Assembly (NCBI GenBank): GCA_016937175.1
Contig: JAFGWL010000059.1
Coordinates: 1-15,255, forward strand
DNA from: Candidatus Mcinerneyibacteriota bacterium
GTDB lineage: Bacteria; Macinerneyibacteriota; Macinerneyibacteria; Macinerneyibacteriales; DSCS01
Direction: 5' to 3'
Length of the DNA stretch: 15,255 bases
The notes below the pieces were generated by a model. It saw only the letters and a program-made list of their open reading frames with translations, searched no databases and had not been told where the DNA came from. The translations under genes and the position numbers were made by a program. Below, in pieces: positions 1 through 10,500 of the stretch (position 1 is the stretch's first letter; every line of letters starts with the position of its first letter).

Positions 1-246
1 ACAGTCCACGTGGGCGTAATGCCTGGTTTCAGACTGATACTCCACATGAGCGGTCGCGATGGTGATCCCACGCTCCCTCTCTTCGGGTGCTTTGTCTATG
101 GCATCGAACTCCATGGCTGTCGCCAGATTCCGGGATGCCAGAACTTTTGTCATTGCACTGGTCAAAGTTGTCTTTCCGTGATCGACGTGGCCGATGGTGC
201 CGACGTTCACATGTGGTTTACTGCGTACGAATTTTTCTTTGGCCAT
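1..246 (-). CDS. tuf: Elongation factor Tu, N-terminal part (cut by window edge)
   Basis: EF-Tu is the GTPase that delivers aminoacyl-tRNA to the ribosomal A site. The 82 codons present translate to [20 protein letters not shown] and onward. The P-loop GHVDHGKT is at residues 19-26, switch I reads [12 protein letters not shown] around residues 59-70, and the fragment ends at D81-C82 of the DCPGH motif. The ATG at 246-244 is preceded by a strong Shine-Dalgarno site (GAGGAGG, about 253-259). The fusA stop lies only 18 bases upstream, so this is the last str-operon gene seen and is probably co-translated with fusA. The remaining roughly 310 residues lie beyond base 1. It is a second tuf copy, distinct from the 3' end of tuf at the other edge of the window. 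Identity is certain; intactness cannot be judged. Confidence 0.97.
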   Translation of the reverse strand, partial: MAKEKFVRSKPHVNVGTIGHVDHGKTTLTSAMTKVLASRNLATAMEFDAIDKAPEERERGITIATAHVEYQSETRHYAHVDC

Positions 247-264
247 TACTACTTACCTCCTCTG

Positions 265-2331
265 TCAACTGACAATATCTTCAGCAATGCTAGAAGGAAC
301 TTCATCATAATAGGCAAACTGCATACTGTAGCTTGCCCGTCCCTGGGTCAGCGACCGCATTGTAGTGGCATACCCGAACATCTCCGACAGGGGCACTTCC
401 GCTGTGATGATCTGTGTGCTTCCCTTGTGCTCCATGCCCTTGATACTGCCACGGCGGCTGTTTATATCGCTGATTATATCCCCCATATAGTCTTCCGGAG
501 TGGTGACTTCTACTTCCACGATGGGCTCCAGAAGAACGGGAGAAGCACTCTTGAATCCGTCCTTGAAACCGATGGACCCGGCAATGGAAAAGGCCATTTC
601 CGATGAATCCACCTCATGATAGGAACCGTCCAGAACGGTGACCTTGACATCCACTACGGGGAACCCGGCCATGGTGCCGCTGATCATCGCCTCTTTGATA
701 CCCTTCTCAATGGCAGGAATATACTCTTTGGGGATGACTCCGCCGACGGTCTTGTCTGCGAATTCGAAACCCATCCCGCGGGAAAGAGGCTCAAGCTCCA
801 GGACACAATGTCCGTATTGGCCGCGTCCTCCCGACTGGCGGATATATTTCCCTTCCACTTTGACTTTTTTCCGGATACTTTCCCGATAGGCGACCTGGGG
901 TTTCCCGATATTCGCTTCCACGTTGTATTCCCGCTTCATCCTGTCCACCAGGATCTCGAGGTGAAGCTCTCCCATGCCGGAAATAATGGTCTGTCCGGTC
1001 TCATGATCCACATAGGTCTTGAAGGTCGGATCCTCGTCAGAAAGTTTCTGGATTGCATTACCGAGTTTCTCCTGGTCCGCTTTGCTCTTAGGCTCGATGG
1101 CTACGGAGATGACCGGCTCAGGGAACTCCATGGCTTCCAGGACGACGGGATGGTTCATGTCTGTGATTGTATCGCCGGTGGAGACATCTTTCATACCCAC
1201 AAAGGCGGCGATATCTCCCGCATAGAGCTCCTCGCGCTCCTGGCGCTTATTGGCATGCATCTGCAAAATCCGGCCTATACGCTCTTTTTTCCCTTTATTG
1301 ACATTATAGACATAACTGCCTTTTTTCAGCATTCCCGAATAGACGCGTGCATAGACCAGCTTTCCCACAAAGGGATCCACCATGATCTTGAAGGCCAGCG
1401 CAGAAAACGGGGCATTGTCGTCTGCGGGGCGCTCTTCCCACTTGTCTGTCTTGGGGTTCTTCCCCTCGACAGGGGGAATATCCAGAGGAGAAGGCATGAA
1501 ATCGACGACAGCATCCAGCAGGGGCTGAACACCCTTGTTTTTGAACGCTGTCCCGCAGAGAACCGGGACGGCTTCATTATTTATGGTCAGTTTCCGCAAA
1601 ACTGCCTTGTACTCTTCAGCGGAGACCTCTTCCCCTTCCAGGTAGCGCTCCATGATATGTTCATCATGTTCCGCCAGGGTCTCTTTCAGGTGAGCGTGAT
1701 ACATCTCAGCCTCTTCCCGGACATCTTCCGGGACTTCCGCTTCACGGAAGGGGGCTCCCAGGTCGTCTCCGTCCCAGATAAGGGCTTTCATGGTAAAAAG
1801 GTCCACGACACCCCGGAAGGAGTCTTCCGCTCCGATGGGATACTGGACAGGGATAGGATTAGCGGCCAATTTGTCTCTGATCTCGTCGACAGCACTCATG
1901 AAATTCGCACCGGTCCTGTCCATCTTATTGATGAAGACCAGACGGGGGACACTGTATTTGTCAGCCTGCCTCCAGACTGTCTCTGACTGGGGCTGAACCC
2001 CGGAAACGGCGCAGAAGACACCCACGGCTCCGTCCAGGACTCTCAGAGAACGCTCGACTTCGACCGTGAAGTCAACATGCCCTGGCGTATCTATTATACT
2101 GATCCGGTGGTCTTTCCAGAAACAAGTCGTGGAGGCAGACGTGATGGTGATCCCACGCTCCCGTTCCTGCTCCATCCAATCCATCTCGGCATTGCCGTCA
2201 TGGACTTCCCCGACTTTATGGGTCACACCGGTATAATACAGAATCCGCTCTGTCGTTGTCGTCTTTCCAGCATCGATGTGAGCCATGATGCCTATATTAC
2301 GTTGTCTTATAAGCGGTATCTCTCTTGCCAC
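265..2331 (-). CDS. fusA: Elongation factor G (translocation GTPase)
   Basis: EF-G moves tRNAs and mRNA through the ribosome after peptide transfer and, with RRF, helps recycle ribosomes. The 688 residues match the usual length of about 690-700. Visible G-domain motifs are AHIDAGKT (17-24), RGITITSA (59-66), DTPGH (81-85), NKMD (135-138) and a G5-like GTAFKNKG near 260. Downstream are the domain II segment ([11 protein letters not shown]), domain [13 protein letters not shown], domain IV with the SGGRGQYGH loop, and domain V ending in [18 protein letters not shown]. The start is GTG at 2331-2329, placed by GGGAGGAA two bases upstream and by the family N-terminus [21 protein letters not shown]. 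It sits 12 bases after rpsG and 18 before tuf, as in the classical str operon. The gene looks intact and ordinary; the sequence shows no sign of an organellar or EF-G2 type paralogue. Confidence 0.98.
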   Translation of the reverse strand: MAREIPLIRQRNIGIMAHIDAGKTTTTERILYYTGVTHKVGEVHDGNAEMDWMEQERERGITITSASTTCFWKDHRISIIDTPGHVDFTVEVERSLRVLDGAVGVFCAVSGVQPQSETVWRQADKYSVPRLVFINKMDRTGANFMSAVDEIRDKLAANPIPVQYPIGAEDSFRGVVDLFTMKALIWDGDDLGAPFREAEVPEDVREEAEMYHAHLKETLAEHDEHIMERYLEGEEVSAEEYKAVLRKLTINNEAVPVLCGTAFKNKGVQPLLDAVVDFMPSPLDIPPVEGKNPKTDKWEERPADDNAPFSALAFKIMVDPFVGKLVYARVYSGMLKKGSYVYNVNKGKKERIGRILQMHANKRQEREELYAGDIAAFVGMKDVSTGDTITDMNHPVVLEAMEFPEPVISVAIEPKSKADQEKLGNAIQKLSDEDPTFKTYVDHETGQTIISGMGELHLEILVDRMKREYNVEANIGKPQVAYRESIRKKVKVEGKYIRQSGGRGQYGHCVLELEPLSRGMGFEFADKTVGGVIPKEYIPAIEKGIKEAMISGTMAGFPVVDVKVTVLDGSYHEVDSSEMAFSIAGSIGFKDGFKSASPVLLEPIVEVEVTTPEDYMGDIISDINSRRGSIKGMEHKGSTQIITAEVPLSEMFGYATTMRSLTQGRASYSMQFAYYDEVPSSIAEDIVS

Positions 2332-2343
2332 AATTCCTCCCGA

Positions 2344-2814
2344 CTAATACCTGAAATGAGCAAAAGCTTTATTGGCTTCGGCCATCTTATGTGTATCATC
2401 TTTTTTCTTGGCGGCGCCGCCCTGTCCGTTCACGGCATCAATGATCTCTTTTGCAAGGCGCTTGGACATGGCATACTCATCTTTACGGTCGCGGGCATAG
2501 TTGACCAGCCACCTGATGGCCAGCGAAAGCTTGCGTTCGGGCCGCACAGGAATGGGGACCTGATAGTTGGCTCCACCCACACGGCGGGATTTGACTTCCA
2601 GTTCAGGCTTCAAGGCCTCGATGGCTTTACGGAACATGGTCAGGCCGTCTTCCCCGGTCCGTTCACGTACTTCAGCGATGGCGGATTCGAAGATGTTCCG
2701 GGCTACGCTCTTCTTTCCTTCCCACATAAGCTTGTTGATGGTCTTCTCGACGACCATCTGCTCATAACTGTCATATTTCTTTTCGATCTTTTTACGGATT
2801 CCTCTCCTAGGCAT
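2344..2814 (-). CDS. rpsG: Small ribosomal subunit protein S7
   Basis: S7 nucleates assembly of the 30S head by binding the 3' major domain of 16S rRNA and lies near the E-site tRNA. The 156-residue product begins MPRRGIRKKIEKKYDSYEQ. It carries the conserved PELEVKSRRVGGANYQVPIPV segment (about residues 74-94) and ends in KKDDTHKMAEANKAFAHFRY, all typical of bacterial S7. ATG at 2814-2812 follows a GGAGGAAAGACAT ribosome binding site. It is 17 bases downstream of rpsL and 12 upstream of fusA. In E. coli S7 represses its own operon by binding the rpsL-rpsG spacer. Here that spacer is only 17 bases, too short for that structure, so regulation of the E. coli kind is unlikely (inference). Confidence 0.98.
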   Translation of the reverse strand: MPRRGIRKKIEKKYDSYEQMVVEKTINKLMWEGKKSVARNIFESAIAEVRERTGEDGLTMFRKAIEALKPELEVKSRRVGGANYQVPIPVRPERKLSLAIRWLVNYARDRKDEYAMSKRLAKEIIDAVNGQGGAAKKKDDTHKMAEANKAFAHFRY

Positions 2815-2831
2815 ATGTCTTTCCTCCGTTT

Positions 2832-3206
2832 TTACTTTTTGGGTCTTTTGGTTCCGTATTTGGACCGGCTCTGCATACGTCCGTCGACACCGGCGGTATC
2901 CAAAGCCCCTCTCACAATATGATAGCGCACCCCGGGCAGGTCTTTGACACGTCCCCCGCGGATCAGCACGATGGAGTGCTCCTGGAGGTTATGTCCTTCC
3001 CCGGGAATGTAAGCCGTCACTTCAAACTGGTTGCTCAGCTTGACTCTGGCGATTTTACGCAAAGCGGAGTTTGGCTTTTTAGGTGTCTGTGTAGTCACCC
3101 TCGTGCAGACCCCCCTTTTCTGGGGATTCCCCTGCATGGCAGGAGATTTGCTTTTTTTGACGATTTTCTTTCTCCCTTTACGCACTAGCTGGTTTATCGT
3201 AGGCAT
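2832..3206 (-). CDS. rpsL: Small ribosomal subunit protein S12
   Basis: S12 lies at the 30S decoding centre and contributes to codon-anticodon checking. The 124-residue product starts [14 protein letters not shown]. It contains [19 protein letters not shown] (from residue 41) and [13 protein letters not shown] (from residue 84). Lys43 and Lys88, the positions where streptomycin-resistance substitutions are known, are both the sensitive-type lysine. Asp89, methylthiolated in E. coli, is present. The ATG at 3206-3204 has an AAGGAGG site ten bases upstream and a second AGGAG almost touching it. It is the first gene of the rpsL-rpsG-fusA-tuf unit and has its own strong promoter about 35 bases upstream. 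Confidence 0.98.
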   Translation of the reverse strand: MPTINQLVRKGRKKIVKKSKSPAMQGNPQKRGVCTRVTTQTPKKPNSALRKIARVKLSNQFEVTAYIPGEGHNLQEHSIVLIRGGRVKDLPGVRYHIVRGALDTAGVDGRMQSRSKYGTKRPKK

Positions 3207-3239
3207 ACTCCTATGTCCTCCTTTTTAATTCGTGCACAA

Positions 3240-3268
3240 ATATTAACAACCTCACCCTGCACTGTCAA
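3240..3268 (-). promoter_or_regulatory. Near-perfect sigma70-type promoter for rpsL-rpsG-fusA-tuf
   Basis: On the minus strand the -35 hexamer is TTGACA (3268-3263) and the -10 hexamer is TAATAT (3245-3240), with a 17-base spacer. The spacer ends TGT, giving an extended -10 (TGn) element. An A/T-rich tract with seven Ts (3287-3281) lies just upstream and could act as an UP-like element. Transcription would start near 3233, leaving a leader of about 27 bases before the rpsL ATG. The element lies after rpoC and its terminator-like hairpin, as expected for a separate str transcription unit. Confidence 0.87.
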
Positions 3269-3312
3269 GATAATTCAGGCAAAAAAACCCTCTTTAGCCT
3301 AAAATACCCTCT

Positions 3313-3353
3313 AAAAAGATGCAGGCGCCCTGAAAGGAGTAACTTTCAGGGCG
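3313..3353 (-). terminator. Terminator-like hairpin after rpoC
   Basis: A perfect 11-base-pair stem, CGCCCTGAAAG pairing with CTTTCAGGGCG (3353-3343 with 3336-3326), has a six-base loop. It begins about ten bases after the rpoC stop. The nearest T tract (TTTTT, 3317-3313) starts eight bases after the stem instead of directly, which is unusual for an intrinsic terminator and suggests partial or imperfect termination. Downstream, two similar AGAGGGT-plus-T-run segments (about 3317-3301 and 3297-3281) occur before the rpsL promoter. The position between rpoC and a strong promoter supports a terminator or 3'-end stabilising role. Confidence 0.7.
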
Positions 3354-3362
3354 GGAATCTCC

Positions 3363-6300
3363 CTACTCTTCGTCTTCGACGTCGATCTCCAGGGCATCGG
3401 TGATCCCGTTGACCACCATGGAGTCGATATATTTATACTCTTTGGCGCAAGTCCCGGCGGGGATCAGGTGCCCGATGATGATGTTTTCTTTCAACCCTTC
3501 CAGATTGTCGTACTTTCCTTCCAGGGCAGCATCTGTAAGGATCCTGTTGGTCTCCTGGAAAGACGCCGATGAAAGGAAGGAGTCTGTATTCAGGGCCGCC
3601 TTGGTGATCCCCAGCAGGATGGGCTCGGCCTGGGCCGGCTCTTTTCCCTGGCTGATCAGATGCTCGTTCTCTTCCATATAGACGTTATGGTCGATATACT
3701 CCTGGGGCATGAAGAGGGAATCGCCGGGATCCTTGATCCTGACCTTGCGTGTCATCTGGCGGATAATGATCTCAAGATGTTTATCATTGATCTCGACTCC
3801 CTGGATCCGGTAGACTTCCTGGATCTCATTGAGGAGATATTCACGGACATCATCCAATCCCTTGACCTTCAGGATGTCGTGGGGATTGACATTGCCGGAT
3901 GTGAGGGCTTCTCCAGCCTCGACACGGTCTTCGGGGTTGACGAGGATCTGTTTTCCGAGAGGCACCTTATAGCGTTTCTCGTCACCGAACTCGTTCTTAA
4001 CGATAAGGATCCGGTATCCATGGACGATCTTGCCGTATTCCACCACGCCGTCGATCTCGGAGATGATAGAGGTGTCGTCAGGTTTACGGGCTTCAAACAG
4101 CTCGGTGATCCGGGGCAAGCCCCCTGTGATATCACGGGTCTTCCCGATCTGCCTGGGCATTTTAGCCACCATATCGCCCGGTTTGACCTCGTCATTCTCA
4201 TTGACGATCAGATAGGCTCCGGTGGGAAGGTAGTAGAGGCTGCGCCCCTCTTCCTCTTCGTTCTTGGCTGTCTCTTTCCCTTCGATGATGACACGGGGAT
4301 GAAGCTTTTTGGTCTTGTCTTCTATAATAACGCGCTGGATGGTGGCTGTTGAGGAATCAAGCACCTCTTCCACCGTCTTTCCTTCGATGAGGTTTTCAAA
4401 TTTGATCTTACCTTCTTTTTCCGCCACAATAGGACGGATGAAGGGATCCCATTCAAAGACGATATCCCCGGCCTTGATCTCGTCTCCGTCATTGACTTTC
4501 AACATAGCTGCATAAGGGACGTCATACTTGGAACGTTCCTTTCCTTCAGCGTCGATGACAAAGATCTTTCCGGAGCGGTTGATCACCACCTTGTCTCCGT
4601 TTCTGTTCTCAATGAATTTCAGCCCTTCGATGCGGATGATCCCGTCAAATTTGCTTTTGACTTCAGACTGTTCGATGATACGGGAGGCGGTTCCGCCGAT
4701 ATGGAAGGTCCGAAGGGTGAGCTGTGTACCGGGTTCTCCGATGGACTGGGCAGCGATGACCCCCACCGCGTCACCCACTTCGGCAGGACGGCCGGTTCCG
4801 AGATTGACCCCGTAACATTTGGCACAGGTCCCCGCCTTTGAATCACAGGTCAGCACGGAACGGACATAGATATACTCTATCCCTTTGTCTTCGATTTTTT
4901 TGGCCAGGTCTTCTGTAATGACCTCATTGGCCTGAACCAGGACCTGATCCGGATTGTCAGGGTCTGAGACATCATAGAGAGAGACGCGGCCCCTTATCCT
5001 TTCGGATATCGGGATGATGATCTCTTCGCCGTCCTTCAGATGGCCGACTTTCAGCCCTCTGAGGGTCCCACAATCCTCTTCTTTGACGATGACTTCCTGA
5101 GCCACATCCACCAGTTTCCTTGTGAGGTATCCCGCATCGGCAGTCTTCAGGGCTGTATCCGCAAGGCCTTTTCGGGCTCCGTGTGTAGAGATAAAATACT
5201 GGAGGACATTGAGGCCTTCACGGAAATTGGCGGTGATAGGCTGCTCGATGATCTCTCCTACACTTCCTGTCAGGGTCTTCTGGGGTTTCGCCATCAGGCC
5301 GCGCATTCCGGCCAGCTGTGTGATCTGGGTCCGGGATCCCCGGGCTCCGGAATCCATCATCATAAAGACAGGGTTAAAGCCCCCCTTGTCGTTCTTCATC
5401 TTAGTGATCATCTCGTCGGCCACCTGTTCTGTGGTATGCGTCCAGGCGTTGATGACCATATTATATCGCTCTGTTTCGGTAATGATCCCTTTTCGGTACT
5501 GGTTCCAGTACTTGTCCACTTGTTCGGTGGTCTTGTCGATCATCTCCTTTTTGATCTCAGGAGTGAGAAGGTCGTCAGAAGCAAAGGTGGTCCCTGAAAG
5601 GGTGGCATAAGCGAATCCGCTGCTTTTCATACGGTCAAGCGTCTCCACAGCCGATTCATTTCCTACTTCCTTCACAATATCGCCTATAGTCTTTTCAATA
5701 TTCTTCTTGTTCATGAGAAGGTTCACATAGCGGAAACCCGACGGAAGCACCTCAAAATTAAATAGGGCACGGCCCACAGTGGTATAGTCTCTCCACTTAT
5801 CCACATTCCGGATCTCTTTTTCAGTCCAATCGGCCTTCTCTTTGATCTTATTGACACCCATGAGCTTGATCCGGGTATGAAGCCCGATCTTCTTGTTGTG
5901 GAAAGCGACGATGACTTCATCCACGGAACTGAAGATCTTTCCTTCTCCGGGAGCCCCTTTACGTTCTTTGGTAAGGTAATAGAGCCCCAGCACCATATCC
6001 TTGGTAGGCGTCGCCAGGGGTTTCCCGTGGGCCGGAGAAAGGATATTGTATTTGGAAAGCATAAGCATGCGTGCTTCGATCTGAGCTTCCAGGGAAAGAG
6101 GAAGATGGACACCCATCTGGTCCCCGTCGAAGTCGGCGTTAAAAGCCGTACAGACGAGGGGATGGATCTTGATGGCCTTTCCTTCTACCAGCTGAGGCAT
6201 AAAGGCCTGGATGCTGAGACGGTGAAGGGTAGGCGCGCGGTTCAGGAGAACCGGATGGTCTTTGATGATCTCATCCAGGTACTGCCAGACTTCCGGAGAG

Positions 6301-7553
6301 GCCTTTTCCAGGATCTTCCGGGCTCCCTTGAGGGTATCTACCATATTTTCTTCGATCCTGTTGAGCAGGAAGGGTTTGAAGAGTTCGATGGCCATCTGTT
6401 TGGGGATCCCGCACTGGTCCAGGCGCAGCTTGGGGTCCACGACGATGACTGAGCGGCCAGAATAATCCACGCGTTTCCCCAGCAGGTTCTGGCGGAAACG
6501 GCCGTTTTTCCCTTTGAGCATATCCGACAGGGATTTCAGGGGTCGGTTTCCTGTCCCTGTCACAGGACGGTTACGGCGCCCGTTATCAAAGAGGGCATCC
6601 ACAGCTTCCTGGAGCATCCTCTTTTCATTTTTCAAAATGATCTCAGGCGCATTGAGGTCGATGAGTTTTTTCAGCCTGTTGTTCCTGTGGATGACGCGCC
6701 GGTAGAGGTCGTTCAGGTCTGAAGTGGCAAACTTGCCGCCGTCCAGGGGAACCAAAGGCCTCAGGTCAGCCGGGGTCACCGGCAGGACTTCAAGGATCAT
6801 CCATTCAGGGCGGATATCCGATATCTTAAGCTGATTGAGCAGGCGGAGACGCTTAATGAGTTTTTTCCGGTTCTGAACAGATTTAGTCGTCTCGATCTCG
6901 CTCTGGATCCGGAAGAATTCCAGCTCCACATCGATCTTTTCCAGAGCTTTCCGCAAAGCGCCGGCTCCCATCTCCGCTACGAAACTCTCTTCTCCGTAGC
7001 GCTCCACCAACTCATCGTATTCCTCTTCGTCCAGGATCCGCTTCTTCAGATTGGGCTTAAGAGAGCCGTCTTCCAGAGATGTCTCATATTCCACCAGTTC
7101 GGGTATATCCCCGGGATCCACGACAAAATATTTGTCATAATAGATGATCGAATCCACCTCTTTGCTTTTCAGGTCAAGAAGCAGGGCCATCCTGTTGGGC
7201 AGATTCTTGAAAAACCAGATATGCGCCACGGGAGTCACAAGCTCGATATGTCCCATCCGTTCACGACGGACACGGGACTCCGTCACTTCCACACCGCAAC
7301 GGTCGCAGATGATCCCCTTGTTCTTTTTCTTCTTATATTTTCCGCAGGCGCACTCATAATCCTTGACAGGGCCGAATATCCGTTCACAGAAGAGGCCGTC
7401 TTTTTCCGGCTTCAGTGTCCTGTAATTGATGGTCTCCGGCTCTTTCACTTCCCCGTAGGACCAGGAACGGATCTCATCAGGTGAAGCCAGGGAGATTTTG
7501 ATAGAATCAAAATCATTCGTCGATTTCGGAAAAACCTTTTTCGGAGATGTCAA
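3363..7553 (-). CDS. rpoC: DNA-directed RNA polymerase subunit beta'
   Basis: Beta' forms the clamp and half of the active site of RNA polymerase. The 1396-residue product is close to the 1407 of E. coli. The N-terminal zinc ribbon uses C68, C70, C83 and C86. The catalytic NADFDGDQM has its Mg-binding aspartates at 474, 476 and 478. The second zinc site is C828, C903, C910 and C913. The bridge-helix/trigger-loop region includes [16 protein letters not shown] from about 939. A long insert follows before [15 protein letters not shown], matching the Gram-negative SI3 position. The start is TTG at 7553-7551: it is six bases after AAGGAGG, it gives the family-like N-terminus ([27 protein letters not shown]), and no in-frame ATG occurs until about residue 99. 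It is 11 bases after rpoB. Confidence 0.98.
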   Translation of the reverse strand: MTSPKKVFPKSTNDFDSIKISLASPDEIRSWSYGEVKEPETINYRTLKPEKDGLFCERIFGPVKDYECACGKYKKKKNKGIICDRCGVEVTESRVRRERMGHIELVTPVAHIWFFKNLPNRMALLLDLKSKEVDSIIYYDKYFVVDPGDIPELVEYETSLEDGSLKPNLKKRILDEEEYDELVERYGEESFVAEMGAGALRKALEKIDVELEFFRIQSEIETTKSVQNRKKLIKRLRLLNQLKISDIRPEWMILEVLPVTPADLRPLVPLDGGKFATSDLNDLYRRVIHRNNRLKKLIDLNAPEIILKNEKRMLQEAVDALFDNGRRNRPVTGTGNRPLKSLSDMLKGKNGRFRQNLLGKRVDYSGRSVIVVDPKLRLDQCGIPKQMAIELFKPFLLNRIEENMVDTLKGARKILEKASPEVWQYLDEIIKDHPVLLNRAPTLHRLSIQAFMPQLVEGKAIKIHPLVCTAFNADFDGDQMGVHLPLSLEAQIEARMLMLSKYNILSPAHGKPLATPTKDMVLGLYYLTKERKGAPGEGKIFSSVDEVIVAFHNKKIGLHTRIKLMGVNKIKEKADWTEKEIRNVDKWRDYTTVGRALFNFEVLPSGFRYVNLLMNKKNIEKTIGDIVKEVGNESAVETLDRMKSSGFAYATLSGTTFASDDLLTPEIKKEMIDKTTEQVDKYWNQYRKGIITETERYNMVINAWTHTTEQVADEMITKMKNDKGGFNPVFMMMDSGARGSRTQITQLAGMRGLMAKPQKTLTGSVGEIIEQPITANFREGLNVLQYFISTHGARKGLADTALKTADAGYLTRKLVDVAQEVIVKEEDCGTLRGLKVGHLKDGEEIIIPISERIRGRVSLYDVSDPDNPDQVLVQANEVITEDLAKKIEDKGIEYIYVRSVLTCDSKAGTCAKCYGVNLGTGRPAEVGDAVGVIAAQSIGEPGTQLTLRTFHIGGTASRIIEQSEVKSKFDGIIRIEGLKFIENRNGDKVVINRSGKIFVIDAEGKERSKYDVPYAAMLKVNDGDEIKAGDIVFEWDPFIRPIVAEKEGKIKFENLIEGKTVEEVLDSSTATIQRVIIEDKTKKLHPRVIIEGKETAKNEEEEGRSLYYLPTGAYLIVNENDEVKPGDMVAKMPRQIGKTRDITGGLPRITELFEARKPDDTSIISEIDGVVEYGKIVHGYRILIVKNEFGDEKRYKVPLGKQILVNPEDRVEAGEALTSGNVNPHDILKVKGLDDVREYLLNEIQEVYRIQGVEINDKHLEIIIRQMTRKVRIKDPGDSLFMPQEYIDHNVYMEENEHLISQGKEPAQAEPILLGITKAALNTDSFLSSASFQETNRILTDAALEGKYDNLEGLKENIIIGHLIPAGTCAKEYKYIDSMVVNGITDALEIDVEDEE

Positions 7554-7559
7554 AGCTAT

Positions 7560-7566
7560 CCTCCTT
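7560..7566 (-). promoter_or_regulatory. Ribosome binding site that fixes the TTG start of rpoC
   Basis: AAGGAGG on the minus strand overlaps the rpoB TAA stop (7567-7565) and lies six bases before the rpoC TTG. The overlap suggests that ribosomes finishing rpoB restart on rpoC, which would help keep beta and beta' in balance (inference). Confidence 0.85.
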
Positions 7567-10500
7567 ATTTATCATTCTTAAAAAATTCAATATTCAGGCA
7601 AAGTCCCTTGAGCTCGTTGACAAGGACGTTGAACGACTCGGGGATCCCGGGCTCAGAGGGATTCTCTCCGCGGATGATGGACTCATACATCTTTGTCCTT
7701 CCGTTGACGTCATCGGACTTCACCGTGAGCATCTCCCTCAGGAGATGAGCTGCGCCATAAGCTTCCAGCGCCCACACCTCCATCTCGCCGAACCTCTGTC
7801 CGCCGAACTGGGCTTTGCCTCCCAGAGGCTGCTGAGAGACCAGGGAATAGGGGCCTGTGGCCCGGGCATGCAGCTTATCATCCACAAGATGGTGAAGCTT
7901 CATGACGTAGATCACACCTACGGTGACTTTCTCATCGAAGGGTTCTCCGGTATAACCGTCATACAGGGTTGTTTTCCCCGATTCGGGAAGCCCTGCTTTC
8001 TTAAGCCACTCTTTGATCTCAGATTCGGGCGCTCCGTCAAAGACCGGAGTAGCGATCTTTACTCCCATTTTCCGGGCGGCCCATCCGAGATGTGTCTCCA
8101 GGATCTGCCCCACATTCATTCGCGAAGGCACACCCAGGGGGTTCAGGACGATATCCACGGGAGTCCCGTCTTCCAGATAGGGCATATCCTCTTCCGGGAG
8201 GATGATGGAGACGACACCCTTGTTCCCGTGACGGCCGGCCATCTTGTCTCCCACGGAGACCACGCGGCGGTTAGCCACATAGACCTTGACAGACTTGATG
8301 ACTCCCGGGGGAAGGTCATCACCGCGGAGAAGCTTCTTCCACTCCTCATCGCGCCATTTGATGATCTCACGCCTTTTCTCTTCTACGATATCCGCCAGCT
8401 TCTGGAGACGCTGCAGGTCCTCCACTGGAAGTGCCTTCTTCTCCACCAGCACTTTTTCAATCGCCTTGACGGAGCAGTGCTCTTCTGTGAGCGCAGTCCC
8501 CTTGGGGCCGATGGGCTTGACCTCTTTGGAGATAGCCTTGCCCGGCAGTATCTTTTTCAGGACTTCTATTCTTCTTTTGTTGATGATCTCCAGTTTCAGA
8601 GCCTGTTCCCGTTCGATCTTATCAATATCATCCTTGCGCTCCCGGCGGATCACCGCCTCCATATCTTCTGTCTGTTTCCGCGTAAAGACTTTGACATCGA
8701 TCACTTTCCCTTTAACCCCCGGAGGGACACGGAGGGAAGCGTCTTTCACATCTTCAGCTATCTTTCCGAAGATGGCGCGCAGGAGCTTCTCTTCAGGGGT
8801 AAGTTCTGTCTTCCCTTTGGGAGTGACCTTGCCCACGAGGATATCACCGGGTTTTACATAGGTGCCGATCTTGATGATACCGCTCTCGTCCAGGTCTTTG
8901 ATCATCTCGTCCATGACCTGGGGTATATCGCGTGTGATCTCCTCTTTCCCGAGTTTAGTCTCACGGGCATCTATCTGCAGCTCTTCCACGTGAATAGAGT
9001 CGAAGCTGTTGTTCTTGACCAGGCGCTCGCTGAGGACGATGGCATCCTCGAAATTGTATCCTCGCCAGGGGAGGAACGCCACAAGCAGATTCTGTCCCAG
9101 AGCCAGTTCTCCGCCCTGGGTCCCGAACCCTTCTGTGAGAGGATCCCCCTTTTTTATCTTCTGGCCCACTTGCACGATGGGCCTGGTATTGATACAGGTA
9201 TCCTTATTGGACCGCCGGAATTTTTCAAGATAGTAGATGTCGCGGCCCATGTCATGGCCGAAATCCTTGTCCAGGTTGTCAGGATCCAGCTTGTCCTGGT
9301 CCGTCTTGATGACGATGAGGTTTGCTGTGACCTTCTCCACCACGCCGGGGCGACGGGCGATCTGCACATATCCTGAATCCTGTGCGATCTTGGACTCGAT
9401 CCCTGTTCCGATGACGGGAGATGCGGGATTGATGAGCGGCACACCCTGACGCTGCATGTTGGAGCCCATGAGGGCCCGGTTGGCGTCATCATGTTCCAAA
9501 AACGGAATGAGAGCCGCCGAGACAGAGATAAGCTGTTTCGGGGAGACATCCATGTAATCCACGCGTTTGGGCTCCACCAGGATGAACTCTCCGGACTGCC
9601 GTGCCAGGATACGGTCGGCAGCAAAATGCCCGTTCTCTTTGAGAACGGCATTGGCCTGGGCGATGACCTTCCCCTCTTCCTGATCCGCAGTCAGATAGAC
9701 CACATCATCAGTGACCTTCCCCTTGACGACTTTTCTGTAAGGTGTCCGGAGAAACCCGAAACGGTCGATGGTGGCAAAAGAAGCCAGTGATGTGATAAGG
9801 CCGATGTTCTGTCCTTCAGGTGTCTCGATAGGGCAGATCCGGCCGTAATGGGTATAGTGGACATCACGGGCTTCGAACCCGGCCCGTTCACGGGAGAGTC
9901 CCCCCGGGCCCAGCGCCGAAAGCCTTCTCTTATTGGTGATCTCCGACAGAGGATTGGTCTGATCCATAAACTGGGAGAGCTGATGGCTCCCGAAGAACTC
10001 GTTGAGGACAGCCGTCACCGGCCGTGAGTTCACCAGATTCTGGGGGTTGATCTTATCCGCCTCGCTGATGTTCATCCGCTCCTGGATCACCCGCTTCATC
10101 CTGTAGAAACCCGTATAAAGGTGATTCATCAGCAATTCACCCACGGCGCGCACACGGCGATTGCCCAGGTGATCGATATCCCCGGCTTCGACCATATTGA
10201 AACGAAGTTTCAAAAGATAGGCGATACTGCCGATGATATCTTCATTGGTGAGAGTGTTTTCACCGGATTCTGCTTCATTCCCCAGGACGACGTTCAGTTT
10301 GTAACGTCCCACTTCTCCCAGATTATAGGTCCTGGGGTTAAAGAAGAGGTCATAGATGAGAGACTCCGCCAGTTCGATGGTCGCCGGAGAGCCGGGACGC
10401 AAAATCCCGTAGACACGAGCCAGCGCCTTTTCCATGGTGTCGAAATTGTCTTTTTCCAGAGAGGCAGCGATGATATCCTGGCTTCCTTCTTTGACTACAT

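Noticed and set aside
616-1986. 456-codon open frame on the plus strand opposite fusA
   Set aside because: It is antisense to conserved EF-G domains, with low-complexity Asp/His/Phe-rich translation and no family features; it is a shadow frame.
2077-2922. 281-codon plus-strand frame spanning fusA, rpsG and rpsL
   Set aside because: It crosses three certain genes on the other strand and has no recognisable protein features.
3281-3317. Two similar AGAGGGT-plus-T-run segments between the rpoC hairpin and the rpsL promoter
   Set aside because: They are short, imperfect and A/T-rich. They are more likely remnants of terminator/UP-type sequence than a functional repeat family.
7547-9376. 609-codon open frame on the plus strand opposite rpoB
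   Set aside because: It lies wholly antisense to the conserved rpoB C-terminal half. Its protein shows no recognisable domain, and the length is explained by biased codon use on the coding strand.
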